A stretch of DNA of 64,000 nucleotides from Conchocele bisecta (lineage: Eukaryota; Mollusca; Bivalvia; Lucinida; Thyasiridae), in NCBI GenBank assembly GCA_029237695.1, contig CM055279.1:682001-746000 (forward strand), in the 5' to 3' direction. The position numbers were made by a program, and so were the translations under genes. Of this stretch, positions 21,143 through 32,625 are shown in pieces. Each line of letters begins with the position of its first letter. Positions within the stretch are counted from its first letter, which is position 1. The notes below the pieces were generated by a model, which worked only from the letters and a program-made list of their open reading frames with translations, was not told the origin of the DNA and made no database searches.

Positions 21143-24100
21143 GTTGTAGATATTACACCAAATGATGTTTCCCCCAGTGCCTGTAGATATTACAACAAAT
21201 GATGCTTTCAGTGCCTGTGTGTTGTCTGTGTATTATCTCCATTACTGTAGATATTACACCAAATGATGTTTCCCCTAGTGCCTGTGTGTTGTCTGTGTAC
21301 TATCTCCATTCCCCCAGTGCCTGTGTATTGTCTGTGTATTATCTCCATTACTGTAGATATTACACCAAATGATGTTTCACCCAGTGCCTGTGTGTTGTCT
21401 GTGTATTATCTCCATTACTGTATAATGATGTTTCCCCCAGTGCCTGTGTGTTGTCTGTGTATTATCTCCATTACTGTAGATATTACACCCAATGATATTT
21501 CCCTCAGTGCCTGTGTGTTGTGTGTATTATTTCCATTACTGTATAATGATGTTTCCCCCAGTGCCTGTGTGTTGTCTGTGTATTATCTCCATTACTGTAG
21601 ATATTACACCAAATGATGTTTCCCCCAGTGCCTGTGTGTTGTCTGTGTATTGTCTCCATTACTTTAGATATTACACCAAATGATGTTTCCCCCAGTGCCT
21701 GTGTATTGTCTGTGTATTATCTCCATAACTGTAGATATTACACCAAATGATGTTTCCCCCAGTGCCTGTGTGTTGTCCGTGTATTATCTCCATTACTGTA
21801 GATATTACACCAAATGATGTTTCCCCCAGTGCCTGTGTGTTGTCTGTGTATTATCTCCATTACTGTAGATATTACACCAAATGATGTTTCCCCCAGTGCC
21901 TGTGTATTGTCTGTGTATTATCTCCATTACTGTAGATATTACACCAAATGATGTTTCCCCCAGTGCCTGTGTGTTGTCCGTGTATTATCTCCATTACTGT
22001 AGATATTACACCAAATGATGTTTCCCCCAGTGCCTGTATTGTCTGTGTATTATCTCCATTACTGTAGATATTACAACAAATGATGTTTCACCAGGTGCCT
22101 GTGTGTTGTCTGTGTATTATCTCCATTACTGTAGATATTACACCAAATCATGTTTCCCCCAGTGCCTGTGGGTTGTCTGTGTATTATCTCCATTACTGTA
22201 GATGTTACACCAAATGATGTTTCCCCCAGTGCCTGTGTGTGGTCTGTGTATTATCTCCATTATTGTAGATATTACACCAAATGATGTTTCACCAGGTGCC
22301 TGTGTGTTGTCTGTGTATTATCTCCATTACTGTAGATATTACACCAAATGATGTTTCACCAGGTGCCTGTGTGTTGTCTGTATTATCTCCATTACTGTAG
22401 ATATTACACCAAATGATGTTTCACCAGGTGCCTGTGTGTTGTCTGTGTATTATCTCCATTATTGTAGATTACACCAAATGAGTTTTCACCAGGTCCTGTG
22501 TTGTCTGTGTATTATCTCCATTACCTGTATTACAACAAATGATGTTTCCCCCAGTGCCTGTGTATTGTCTGTGTATTATCTCCATTACTGTAGATATTAC
22601 ACCAAATGATGTTTCACCGGGTGCCTGTGTGTTGTCTGTGTATTATCTCCATTACTGTAGATATTACACCAAATGATGTTTCCCCCAGTGCCTGTGTGTT
22701 GTCTGTGTATTATCTCCATTATTGTAGATATTACACCAAATGATGTTTCACAAGGTGCCTGTGTGTTGTCTGTGTATTATCTCCATTACTGTAGATATTA
22801 CACCAAATGATGTTTCCCCCAGTGCCTGTGTGTGGTCTGTGTATTATCTCCATTATTGTAGATATTACACCAAATGATGTTTCCCCCAGTGCCTGTGTGT
22901 TGTCCGTGTATTATCTCCATTACTGTAGATATTACACCAAATGATGTTTCCCCCAGTGCCTGTGTGTTGTCTGTGTATTATCTCCATTACTGTAGATATT
23001 ACAAATGATGTTTCCAGTGCCTTGTGTTCTGTGTTTTCCTGTGTTATCTCCATTATGTAGATATTTACACCATGATGTTTCCAGTGCCTGTATTGTCTGT
23101 GTATTATCTCCGAGTTACTGTAGATATTGACACCAAATGAGTTTCCCCCAGTGCCTGTGTATTGTCTGTGTATATCTCCATTACTGTGATAATACACCAA
23201 ATGTATTTTTTCACCGGGTGCCTGTGGTGTTTGTCTGTGAAATTATCTCCATTACTGGTCGATATTAACAATACCAATGATGTTTCCCCCAGTGCCTGTG
23301 GTTGTCTGTGATTGAACTCCATTATTGTAGACTATACCCATATGAGTGGTTTCACAAGGTGCCTTGTGTTTGTCTGTGTATTATCTCCATTACTGTAGAT
23401 TAATACACCAAATTATGTTTCCTCCCCCAGTGCCTGTGTGTTTGTTCCTGTGTATTATTCTCCATTACTGTAGATATTACACCAAATGATTGTTTCCACC
23501 CCAGTGCCTGTGTTGTCGTGTATTATCTCCATTACTGTAAGATATCATAAACACCAAATGATGTTTCACCCCAGGTGCCAGGTGTGTTGTCTGTGTATTA
23601 TCTCCATTACTGTATATATTAAACAAACCAAATATTGTTTCCCCCAGGTGCCTGTGAATTGTCTGTGTATTATCTCCATTATGTAATATTACACCAAATG
23701 ATGTTTCCCCACCCAGTGCCTGTGTGTGGTCCGTGTATTATCCTCCATTACTGTAGATATTACACCAAATGATGTTTCCCCCAGTGCCTGTTGTATTGTC
23801 CTGTGTATTATCTCCATTACTGTAGATATTACACCAAATGATGTTTCACCGGTGCCTGTGTGTTGTCTGTGTATTATCTCCATTACTGTAGATATTACAA
23901 ACCAAATGAGGTTTTCCTCCCCCAGTGCCTGTGTGTTGTCTGTGTATTATCTCCATTACTGAGATATTACAAAACCAAATGAATGTTCCCCCAGTGCCTG
24001 AGTGTTGTCTGTGTATTATCTCCATTACTGTAGATTTTATTCACCAAATGATGACCAGGGTGCCTGTGTGTTGTCTGTGTATTATCTCCATTACTTGTAA

Positions 24101-26013
24101 GATAATTACACCAAATGATGTCCCCCATGCCTGGTGTGTTGTCCGGTGTATTACTCCATTACTTGTTATATTACACCAAAAATGATGTTTCCCCCCGTGC
24201 CTGTGTGTTTGTCTGTGTATTATCTCCATACTGTAGATATACAAAAAAAACCAAATTGATGTTTCCCCCAGTGCCTGTGTATAGGTTCAAAGTGTATTAT
24301 CCCATTTATGTGAATATTATTTCACCAAATTGGATGTTTCCCCCATGCCCAGTGTGTTGTCGTGTATTATCTCCATTACTGTAGATATTACACCAAATGA
24401 TGTTTCCCCCAGTGCCTGTAATTGTCTGTAATTATCTCCATTACTGTAGATATTACAACCAAATGATGTTTCACCAGTGCCTGTGTGTTGTCTGTGTATT
24501 ATCTCCCATTACTGTATATATTCACCAAACTGATGTTTCCCCCAGTGCCTGTGGGTTGTCCTGTGTATACCTCCATTAACCTGTAATTTTACACCAAATG
24601 ATGTTTCCCCCAGTGCCTGTATGTCTGTTGTATTATCTCCATTACTGTAGATATTACACCAAATGAGTTTCACCAAGGTGCCTGTGTTGTCTGTGTATTA
24701 TCTCCATTACTGTAGATATTACACCAAATATGTAATTTTCCCCCAGTGCCTGTGTGCTCTGTGTATTATCTCCATTATTGTAGATATTACACCAAATGAT
24801 GTTTCCCCCAGTGCCTGTGTGTTGGTCCTGTTATTATCTCCATTACTGTAGATATTACACACCAAATGATTTTCACCCCAGTGCCCTGTGTGTTGTCTGT
24901 GTATTATCTCCAATTACTGAAGATATTACACCAAATGATGTTTCCACCCCCAGTGCCTGTGTGTTGTCTGTGTATTATCTCCATTACTGTAATATACACA
25001 AATGATTTTTGTTTTCCCCCAGTGCCTGTGAGTTTTGTCTGTGTATTATCTCCATATTGTAGATATTACAACAAATGATGTTTCACCAAGGGCCTGTGTG
25101 TTGTCTGTGTATTATCTCCATTACTTGTAGATATTACACAAATGATGTTTTCCCAGGTGGGGCCTGTGTGTTGTCCCTGTGTATTATCTCCATTACTGTA
25201 GATATTACACCAAAATATGTTTTCAACCCCCAGGTGCCTGTGTGTTGTCTGTTATTATCTCCATTACTGAGATATAACACCAAATGATGTTTCCCCCCAT
25301 TTGTCCTGTGTATTGTCTGTATTATCTCCATTACTGTGTATATAACACCAAATGATGTGTCCCCCAGTGCCTGTGTGTGGTCTGTTGTATTATTCTCCAT
25401 TATTGTAGATATTACACAAATGGATCACCAAGGTGCCTGTGTGTTGTCTGTGTATTATCTCCATTACTGTAGATATTACACAAATGATGTTTCCCCCCAG
25501 GTGCCTTGTGGGAGTTTGTCCTGTGTACTTATCTCCATTACTAGTAAAGATTTACACCATTATTGTTTCACTTTAAAGGTGCCTATTTGGGTTTTCTGTG
25601 TATTTATCCTCCCATTACCTTATTAGATAAATTTACACCAAATTGGGATGTTTCCCCCAGTGCCTGTGTGTTGTCTGTGTATTATCTCCATTACTGTATA
25701 ATGATGTTTCCCCCAGTGCCTGTGTGTTGTCTGTGTATTATCTCCATTACTGTAGATATTACACCAAATGATGTTTCCCCCAGTGCCTGTGTATTGTCTG
25801 TGTATTATCTCCATTACTGTAGATATTACACCAAATGATGTTTCACCAGGTGCCTGTGTGTTGTCTGTGTATTATCTCCATTACTGTAGATATTACACCA
25901 AATGATGTTTCCCCCAGTGCCTGTGTGTGGTCTGTGTATTATCTCCATTATTGTAGATATTACACCAAATGATGTTTCACCAGGTGCCTGTGGGTTGTCT
26001 GTGTATTATCTCC

Positions 26014-26362
26014 AGCTGTTATTTTGTAGGCCAGCCAGCCTACTGGTTGTGACTCATTCCCTCCAAGATCTGGGAGTATAAGGGACCAGTATTATGTGGC
26101 CTCTCCTCCATGGGAATTGATTATAATCTCCGTTGCTGGTAAGTGAAGATTTTGATGAACATCTAGTCCAGTGTGGGAGCACATTAGATATCAATATAGC
26201 TGGAGCAGAGAAAACTGTTACATGACTGTAGTCATATGACTGTTGTAGTCCTGTAACAGCTTCCACAGATCCAACTATGTTCTTGTTACATGCAGCATTT
26301 TGGAATGCCTTTCTGTTTTCTCTTGGTAAATATCTCCGTAGAGAAGCAACCATACTACAGAT
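26014..26362. other. Unique island between satellite and MITE; weak minus-strand open frame
   Basis: A 99-codon minus-strand frame (26353-26054, starting MVASLRRYLP) covers most of it. It is not low-complexity and is not one of the repeats recognised here, but no domain, splice site or partner exon could be identified. Confidence 0.2.
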
Positions 26363-26670
26363 TAACCCTTACTACGCTGAATTAAATTTTGTCGTCTGCT
26401 GGAAATGTTTTATTTTCAATATTTCTCGATAAAAACCTGTTTTGACAGCGCATGAGATCATGTGTTGCCAAAACAGGTTTTTTGTTGGAGACAATTCTAA
26501 TGAAATACCAAGACATGTTTTCATTTCGAAGCAAACTATTAAATAATTGCGGTCTGTTGATGTGTAAACAGTAGTGTGATTTTATTTTACCCATTTAAAA
26601 TTTTGAAATACCTAATTGCTTCAGAAATGATGGAGAGACAATACTCAATTACTAATTCCTTATCTGGAGC
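26363..26670. mobile_element. TTAA-type MITE remnant
   Basis: Starts 'ttaacccttactacgctgaa' followed by 'ttttgtcgtctgctgg', as in the element at 42349 and inversely at 6674. Contains a hairpin 'aacctgttttgacagc'/'gccaaaacaggttt' (26434-26480). The distal part is the inverted partner of 19090-19261. Confidence 0.6.
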
Positions 26671-26821
26671 CCTGAAGTTTATACTTTTAAGTTGTGAAAG
26701 GGCGCCACAGCAATCTAGGAAGCAGACTAAAACGGTGCAACACTAGTACCTTGCTCTTCAGGTATTCTGGCATGATATATACATGGAGAAATATAAAATG
26801 CGTATCAAATTTATGGAAATT

Positions 26822-28062
26822 CAATGTGTTTATATGTCTCGATAACTGTAATAAAGAATTGTGAACACTGATATAGAATAGCAATAGCATGGCAATAGTT
26901 ATGTTTTCACTGAGATATTGTTGAGGCAACATATTGCAATGTGGCTCTTTATTCTGTATTCAGTAGGAAAAATATGAGAAAATGTGTACTAGAGAAAATT
27001 TGCCAACCAAATGCTAATTTAGAGATAAATATTGTGAAATGTGTATGTATCTGCTTGGTACAGGGTTGTGGGGGAGGGACGTGTATCTTCCTTTGATATT
27101 TTGCAGAAGTGAATCAGTAATATTTTTTTGTCATGAAACTCCCATTGACTGTGAGAGCTTGCCCTTACATTGATGAAATTAAATTTTGTCGTCTGCTGTT
27201 TATTTTTATTTTCCATTTTCTCTTAAAAAACTTGCTTTGCCAGCATGTTATGTTATGGAAAGTATTCTGATGTGCTGCCAAAAGATGTTTTTATCAAGAA
27301 GGTATACAAAATATGAAACAACAACAGAGGACACTTTTTGGGTTACTGCATTCTAAGTGTTGAAGTTCTACTGCAGTGATAATTGGCAGTGACAGGGCAG
27401 GAAGTTGTGGACCATATATGTGGCTGTGACTGGAGAAATGGGGCTTATGGGATCTGTGACCAGCGTATCTCCTGATCAAATAGCACACTCATGTAAGCCC
27501 TGCCCTGTCACTGCCAATTATCACTGCAGTAGAACTTCAACACTTAGAATGCAGTAACCAAAAATTGGCCTCTGCTGTTGTTTCATATTCTTGATCAAAA
27601 CATGTTTTGGCAGCACATCAGAATACTTTCCATAACATGCTGGCAAAGCAAGTTTTTTTAAGAGAAAATGGAAAATAAAAATAAACGGCAGAAAACGAAA
27701 TTTAGTTTCATCAATGTAAGGGCAAGCTCTCGCAGTCAATGGGAGTTTCATGACAAAAAAATATTACTGATTCACTTCTGCAAAATATCAAAGGAAGATA
27801 CACGTCCCTCCCCCACAACCCTATACCAAGCAGATACATACACATTTCACAATATTTATCTCTAAATTAGCATTTGGTTGGCAAATTTTCTCTAGTACAC
27901 ATTTCTCATATTTTTCCTACTGAATACAGAATAAAGAGCCACATTGCAATATGTTGCCTCAACAATATCTCAGTGAAAACATAACTATTGCCATGCTATT
28001 GCTATTCTATATCAGTGTTCACAATTCTTTATTACAGTTATCTAGACATAAACACATTGTAT
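26822..28062. repeat. 1.24-kb palindrome, ~575-bp arms at >93 percent identity
   Basis: The left arm (26822-27402) is the inverse of the right arm (27499-28062), traced from 'caatgtgtttatatgtctcg' / 'ctagacataaacacattg' at the outer ends to 'cactgccaattatcactgca' at the inner ends. The ~95-bp centre carries 'tggctgtgactggagaaatg', found also at 41880. Both arms include 'gtcgtctgctg'-type MITE sequence. The mirrored 65-codon frames (27019-27216 minus, 27668-27865 plus) are a consequence of the palindrome. Confidence 0.9.
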
Positions 28063-28215
28063 ATTGCTTGTTAGCAGCATGATGGATGTTTCATTGATGA
28101 AATGGCGAACTGTGTAGATCCTGATCAGACTGCTTCCGCACAGTGCTTCCGCACAGTCTGATCTGAATCTACACTGACTGCAAAACTCATAAGTCCCATT
28201 TCTCAAGTCACAGCC
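28063..28215. repeat. Partial fold-back repeat (GATCAG family)
   Basis: 'tgtagatcctgatcagactg', 'gatctgaatctacactgact' and 'cccatttctcaagtcacagc' match the distal half of the repeat at 41876-42124. A local duplication of 'gcttccgcacagt' is visible at 28131/28144. Confidence 0.6.
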
Positions 28216-28363
28216 ACATTTATAGATAGCATATGCATTTATTGCACTGATATCTCCAGCTGTATCAGCTATAGACCAAATTACTGCTATCTCTTCTGAA
28301 TCACCTGTGTGTGTATATGGGAGCCTGGTTGTAGGTCGAAATGCCCTTAATTTACATCACCAA

Positions 28364-28553
28364 TACAGTTCAACCTGGAAATAAAGGCCAGAGAAAAGAA
28401 GAGAAAAATGGGAAGAGAAAAATCTGGCCTTTGTTCACAGGTGGTCTTTGTTCGCAAGTTCATTTATGTAGTAATGGAATAATTGGGGAAACAAAAGCGC
28501 TATAGACAGGTAATTGCTATTCGGAGGTGGCCTTTAGCACAGGTTTCACTGTA
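28364..28553. mobile_element. MITE with TACAGT tips
   Basis: Begins 'tacagttcaacctg' and ends 'caggtttcactgta' (14-bp imperfect TIR). The internal parts are also inverted ('aaaggccagagaa' / 'tctggcctttgttc'). TA ends fit a Tc1/mariner-type target, which is inference. Confidence 0.65.
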
Positions 28554-28599
28554 CTTAAAATGCTCACTCAAAAATTGTTGTTTTCTGTTGTTTATCGGG

Positions 28600-29000
28600 T
28601 ACATATAATCGCCAGTCTGTTTCTCTGTCTGTCTGAAATTTGCATTAAAGTTTTCGGGTACGTTCTATCTCTGTAATTGTAAGTACGATTGCCTTGAAAC
28701 TTCATATGCTTATTACATTATTATTAGTCATCATCCTTGTTTTCATTCTGTGCCCAAGGTCAAGGTCAAATGACATAGAAATTTGCATGAAAGTTTTTGT
28801 CAAAATTTGTGTTGAAATTTTCTGGTACACACTATCTCTGTATCCAATCAGATTGGCTTGAAACTTTATATACATGTATGCTTATTAATCCATATTTACA
28901 TTCTGTGACCTGTGTCCAATGTCAAATGACTTTGAAGTTTATGTTAAAGTTTTTGAGGCGTTCATGTCCGTTGCGTTAAAGTTTTTGTTTATCGGTCCAG
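28600..29000. mobile_element. GTCC-type repeat fragment, diverged
   Basis: Contains 'ctatctctgtaattgtaagt', 'ttgaaacttcatatgcttat', 'ccaaggtcaaggtcaaatga' and 'tgcattaaagttttcgggta', the same blocks as at 45.2 and 60.2 kb. No intact ends. Confidence 0.65.
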
Positions 29001-29165
29001 GAGGTGACTTCCTTGAGTTCTCAATAAAAAACATGGTTTGGGGGCACTTGAGAATCATCTCTATGTCACTCTGGAGAACAACAATTGCCATCTTTCTGTG
29101 TACTGAGGATGTCGGTGCTAATTCATTGCATTTTGTAGTTTATTTTCTATTTTCCATTTTTATAT
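29001..29165. other. MITE flank interrupted by the LTR element
   Basis: 'tattttccatttttatat' at the end continues, after the 12.5-kb insertion, as 'atatcatcaaaaacatgctttgacagc' (41624). The uninterrupted version is seen near 45866 ('tattttccatttttatcata... gctttgacagc'). Confidence 0.6.
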
Positions 29166-30819
29166 TGAAGCGAAATTAGAACAGACTATACTGGTTCTTT
29201 GCTGTTTGCTACTTTTTCTTATACATGTAAGTAAATATTTGTCCAGAGTCAATTAGTCAATCAGCCTGCATCCAACCATTATTTTGGCTACCTGAATCTT
29301 AACTATTTTTAGATGTGGGTCAGGTTAACTTCTAACATGTTGTATATAAAAGTTTGCATCAACCGTTGGTTGCCTAACTTATTTTAAGACAACAACAATT
29401 AATGTAACCGTTTGGACCGTACATGTTGTGTTGCAACATGTTTCATCCAACATCCATCCGTTCATCCAAGTGTTGATGTTGACTAAGTTATTTTTAGACC
29501 GATTTAGCTATTTTGCAACCTGATTCAACATGTTTCTGCATTTCATCCTTCATCCAACCGTTGAACCATTGAAATGTTGAAACATTCCGTTGCATTGCAA
29601 CTTTTCATCAATACACAACCGTTTTCCGTTGAATCGTTGAAATGTTGAACTGTCCTGTTGCGTTGCATCTTTTCATCTATACGCAATCGTTTTTACGTTG
29701 AACTGTTGAAATGTTGATCCGTGCGAACCATACAACCGTTGTGTTGTTGATCTGTTGAGATGTTTTGTTAAAGTTATTTTTAGACAGATTTAGCTTAATG
29801 CAACCATTCAACATGTTGACAACACCTTTGTCCAAAATGGGTACATGTTTAAGCTCTGTTGTAAATTAAGTTTCACTGGTTCTTGAAACAATTATGGTGA
29901 AAACTTATCAAATATAAGGTCATTGTGACTTCATTACACTTGTAATTTACTTGAGAAGTTTACTTTTGGCATAGTTTCATTTTACAACATTGTACAGATT
30001 TCATCCAACCATCCAACCTTTGAGTTCTGTTGTGCAGTGGAGTTGTTATCAACCAACATTCCCAACAATCATCCATGACCCAGTTGAGGCCAGGTCAGTG
30101 ACTCAATTTGGAGTCCTGAATATGAGCAATCTATTTTTATCACTGTTGGATGCTGCAACAGATTCTGTTGAACCCTGCTAGATCATTTTATATTATTATT
30201 TAACCTTTTATATCAGTCATATTATAGGAAACTTGTATTTTTTAGGTTAGTTCTACGTTATTTCTATCATAATTTGCAATAATATCTGTTTTATTTAAGT
30301 TTGTTGTCTGCAACATGCGTTGGTGGTGACTTCCATTTTTATCAACATCATCAACATGTTGAAGGTTGCAGTATAAAAGCAAGACTCGAGCCTGGGAAGG
30401 ATTCTGAATTCTGTATTCTGTGTTCTGGACTAACAGTGTCAACTTCTAGAAATAAATAAGAAATAATAAATAGTTGACTCTGCAAATTTTGGCAAATGAT
30501 ATTTAGTTTAGATATTGAAAATTACATCTATGAAATTGTGTTTTTGGACTCTGTATTTTATACTTAGAAATTATAATAAAAAATAAGTACATGTACTACT
30601 TAGTTTGTGTTTAGTGAAAGAACATCCTAGAAATGTGGTGTAAATCGTGACAAGTTCACTGGTGGCAGCAAACATAAAATAATAACAGATGGAAAACGTG
30701 ACAGTTATTCTTCCTACTACTGATCATCCGTTCGTCCGTCCCTCACAGATCGTTCGTCCGTTCATCTGTCCATCTTCGAGATATCAGTTCAACTTCTTAT
30801 TCTTAACGTTTACGCAACA
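29166..30819 (+). repeat. 5' LTR (1654 bp)
   Basis: Matches the 3' LTR with about one substitution (29208 region, g/a) and about eight small indels. Contains degenerate ~67-bp internal repeats built from 'cgttgaa..gttgaaatgttga' (29560-29745). TATAAAAG at 30372-30379 is the likely promoter, followed by AATAAA at 30451-30456 and 30465-30470. A short CCGTTC/GTCCGTCC tract lies near the 3' end. Confidence 0.95.
30372..30379 (+). promoter_or_regulatory. LTR promoter TATA box
   Basis: TATAAAAG about 72-86 bp before two AATAAA signals, the usual U3-R layout. The same motif is conserved in the 3' LTR near 41174. Confidence 0.6.
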
Positions 30820-30820
30820 C

Positions 30821-30838
30821 TGGTGGCAGCGGTGGGAT
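30821..30838 (+). other. Primer binding site, tRNA-Leu
   Basis: TGGTGGCAGCGGTGGGAT, one base after the LTR, is the 18-nt complement of the 3' end (including CCA) of the animal tRNA-Leu type whose acceptor/T-arm ends ATCCCACCGCTGCCA. Confidence 0.85.
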
Positions 30839-30920
30839 ATTTGTACTTATACACGATTCCGAGGAGACTGCGTTACCATGTGTCCTGGTGAAATGTGTTT
30901 GTGTGATTTTTGTGCTAGTG

Positions 30921-31172
30921 ATGAGTGAATTAAACAAAGAAATAGTTGACCATAAAACCACATTAAATGTGCTGAATTTGGAAATAAAAAATTTAGTTGT
31001 GCATTTGCAGAATCAAACTTCAAATTACGTTATTGTGTTAGAAAAGTTTATTAATTTGTGTGACCAGAGTTTGAGTGAAAAAAATAAGAAAATTGAGGAA
31101 TTAGAATCGGAAAATGCAAAATTAAAAGTTGAGTTATTTAGTAATGAAGATGGTGTTTATAAATTAGAATAA
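30921..31172 (+). CDS. Leader ORF, 83-aa coiled-coil protein
   Basis: Lies between the primer site and gag. The start at 30921 (MSELNKEIVD) was preferred over an in-frame ATG 33 bp upstream because that adds only a short hydrophobic Cys/Val stretch. Heptad-like Leu/Ile spacing (LNVLNLEIKNLVVHL, then KKIEELESENAKLKVEL) predicts a coiled coil across most of its length. It is 17 bp upstream of the gag ATG in a different frame. Function unknown; it could be a detached gag N-terminus or an independent small ORF. Confidence 0.5.
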   Translation: MSELNKEIVDHKTTLNVLNLEIKNLVVHLQNQTSNYVIVLEKFINLCDQSLSEKNKKIEELESENAKLKVELFSNEDGVYKLE

Positions 31173-31189
31173 TCTGTTACATTTAAATA

Positions 31190-32625
31190 ATGGGTCCAAA
31201 GAAAAATCTTGATAAAGTGGTGGATAAGGATGATGGTGTCGACACGGAGGGACAGGTCGAGGAAATAAGTAGTCTACAAGATCGTCTTGAAAATTCACGA
31301 CGTGAAAATGAAGGTTTGAGAAATGCAGTTAATTCTATTGAAAGTGAAAATCAGCGACTCGAGGTGGTAGTTCGGGACGTTCGTAAGGATGCTAATTCAG
31401 AGTGTGAGGGTATGAAAGCAAGGTTGCAGAGTATGTCTTGTGACATGCAAACCCAAAGGGAGGATCTGACGCGTGAAATGCAAAAAGAAAGAGAAGAAGC
31501 TCTCTCTCAGATTTCTCAAATGCGTCGCGAGATACAGGATACAAGAGCAGCGATGGAAGATGAACGGAGGGATCGTCAGCGCAGTTATCACGTACCCGAT
31601 CCATGGGCAGACTTTGCTGCGAGAAGTCACCAAAATGGTAATCAGCCGCGTATCGGTTCACCAATGATGGATGTTGGGCAGCATTCACCAGCGCATCAAA
31701 CACAGTCATTACCCCCACAGCAAAGGCAGCGATCACCGGTTTACCGGGTGGATCGTGATCTACCACCTGCACGTCAACGACAAAATGTGGCTGGCAGATA
31801 TGAAGTTCCGTTACCACGTACCATGCTGTTTGATGGAAGGGGATCCTACGAGTCGTTTATTCGGCCATTTGACAACATGGCTGATATGTGTGGTTGGGAC
31901 AACCAGGGAAAAATCGTTTCGGCTGATTGGCAGTCTTCGCGGTGAAGCAGCTGATTTTGTGTTTAATCAGCTGACCCCCGAAACCCAAGCAAGTTATGAT
32001 GACCTCCAAATGGCCCTGGCATCCAGATTTAGGGAACGGCGGTCTGCAACATCATTCCTGGCCGAGTTAGAGAACAGAAAGTTACGACCGCAGGAAAAGT
32101 TGATCGAGTATGCATCCGACGTCAAGCGCCTGGTACGTAAAAGCTACCCAACCGCAGATGATATGACTTTTAACACAATTGCACTGCGATACTTCCTGAA
32201 AGGGCTGGGAAATCAACAAATGGTGTTAGCTGTTGGAATGAAAAATCCACAAACCATCAATGAGGCGGGTGAAATTCTAGAGACATACAAAAGCCTGTGT
32301 GAAGAGTCACAAGGAAAGTCTGCCGCAGGACCTAGAATGCGAACACTGAGAAATGCCACGACAGAGGTTTGTCACAGAGTCACAGTTTGCTGAATTCAAA
32401 AGTCAGATGGAATCCAGCATTGATAAGAAGCTAGGAGAAATAACAACATTGGTGAAAAATCTCGGCGACAAAGAGAAGGAAAAGGCAAATCCACCGGAAC
32501 GGCGACCGAGAAATATTGCTAACGTGGAATGTTTCCGCTGTCATGAGATGGGGCACTATGCTAACAACTGCCCAGCTGCAGATGGACATATGCCTGAGCG
32601 TGAAGCCGGAAATCGGGAAAACTAA
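31190..32625 (+). pseudogene. gag: gag, broken by two frameshifts; coiled coil, capsid-like region and CCHC knuckle
   Basis: Starts MGPKKNLDKV. The first ~130 residues are charged with heptad repeats (coiled coil), followed by a Pro/Gln-rich linker and a Ty3-type capsid region (LIGSLRGEAADFVFNQLTPE, ALASRFRERR, ending with LGNQQMVLAVGMKNP). Frame changes occur near 31905 and 32350. The last segment (to 32625) has one zinc knuckle, CFRCHEMGHYANNC (CX2CX4HX4C, about 32530-32571). The stop at 32625 separates gag from pol; whether pol was reached by frameshifting cannot be judged because the junction is damaged. Confidence 0.85.

Larger units (their letters stand above)
19857..26013. repeat. 67-bp satellite array, roughly 85 copies
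   Basis: Monomer runs 'tagatattacaccaaatgat', 'gtttcccccagtgcctgtgt', 'gttgtctgtgtattatctcc', 'attactg'; spacing between successive 'tagata' sites is 67 bp. Two main variants differ at the 'cccccagtg' / 'caccaggtg' position and are interspersed. Some copies are shortened to 'ctgtataatgatg' junctions (21420, 21540, 25696). Since 67 is not a multiple of 3, the open frames through it cycle through three monomers and are not genes. Interrupted at 20653-20814 and 21032-21142; indel-rich at 23020-25640. Confidence 0.95.

Noticed and set aside
20119..25838. Many 60-117-codon frames with repeated 'SACVLSVYYLHY'-like text
   Set aside because: Translations of the 67-bp satellite read through three monomers; not genes.
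26054..26353. 99-codon minus-strand frame in a unique island
   Set aside because: Suggestive composition but no domain, splice sites or partner exons; left as unsupported.
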